A program made the translations under genes and the position numbers. From NCBI GenBank assembly GCA_023376005.1, contig CM042180.1, forward strand, positions 43,441,566-43,505,565: DNA of 64,000 nucleotides, read 5' to 3'. Origin of the DNA: Doryteuthis pealeii. Taxonomy: Eukaryota; Mollusca; Cephalopoda; Myopsida; Loliginidae. The stretch's first letter is position 1. Every line of letters starts with the position of its first letter. Below are positions 63,745 through 64,000 of this stretch, one piece after another. The notes below the pieces were generated by a model. The model had not been told where the DNA came from. It saw only the letters and a list, made by a program, of their open reading frames with translations, and searched no databases.

Positions 63745-64000
63745 CCCTCTGTCTCTGTCTCTCTTTTTGTCTGTCTATCTCTCTCTTTCTGTCTCTCTGC
63801 CTCTGTCTCTGTCTCTGTCTTTGTCTCTCTTTCTCTTTCTCTCTCTTTCTCTCTCTTTCTCTGTCTCTTTCTCTCTATCTGTCTCTCTCTCACTGTCTGT
63901 CTCTCTTTTTGTCTGTCTATCTCTCTCTACCTCTGTCTCTGTCTCTCTTTCTGTCTCTCTTTTCTGTCTCTTTCTCTCTCTTTCTATGTCTCTTTCTCTC
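63640..64000. repeat. (TCTG/CT)n microsatellite to the window end
   Basis: Pure pyrimidine-rich CT, TCTG and TATC repeats that continue beyond the window. Confidence 0.96.

Overview
The window looks like repeat-dominated DNA from an animal genome, most likely a mollusc and plausibly a cephalopod. I infer this from the AT-rich background, dozens of (TA)n tracts, several tRNA-derived SINE families, many decayed LINE tails, Penelope-like and mariner remnants, and TTAGGG-type interstitial repeats. I find no convincing host protein-coding gene. Every coding-like stretch I could explain is a broken transposable-element piece. There are two 100-base gaps (2499-2598, 32248-32347) and a single N join (58429).

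Layout. 1-2.5 kb: pyrimidine microsatellites and a gap. 5.9-7.7 kb: a Penelope-like element (PLE) lying as a head-to-head inverted dimer, with a hammerhead ribozyme (HHR) in each arm and a broken GIY-YIG nuclease split by an 890-bp repeat with a 14-bp target duplication. 8.2-13 kb: LINE 3' ends with zinc-finger tails, plus solo LTRs. 13-20 kb: SINEs, a GAAA minisatellite, a dead LINE reverse transcriptase and more HHRs. 20-23 kb: three ~0.5-kb tandem units. 24-27.8 kb: LINE tails and a composite element joining a tRNA-Asp-like head to an HHR. 27.8-30.3 kb: strongly T-depleted, then almost pure A/C, DNA of doubtful quality. 31.4-32.2 kb: a decayed satellite entering a gap. 34-42 kb: HHR palindromes, two LTR families and U2 snRNA-derived repeats. 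42-48 kb: a fold-back element with telomere-like repeats, mariner, LINE RT and more HHR palindromes. 48.05-58.43 kb: about 76 head-to-tail copies of a ~136-bp tRNA-like unit. 58.4-64 kb: SINEs, HHRs, a 5S-rRNA-derived repeat, minisatellites and a (TCTG/CT)n end.

The main discovery candidate is the dense set of type I hammerhead motifs (CUGANGA, stem II, GAAA, tiny stem III, NUH, paired stem I). I count about 24 intact or decayed examples. Nine pairs are divergent (minus-strand motif left, plus-strand motif right), most beside (TA)n tracts. One pair is physically joined to a PLE nuclease. Two HHRs sit 25-30 nt downstream of tRNA-like Pol III promoter sequence, resembling SINE/retrozyme hybrids. 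All folds were done by eye, and family names rest on remembered motifs rather than searches.
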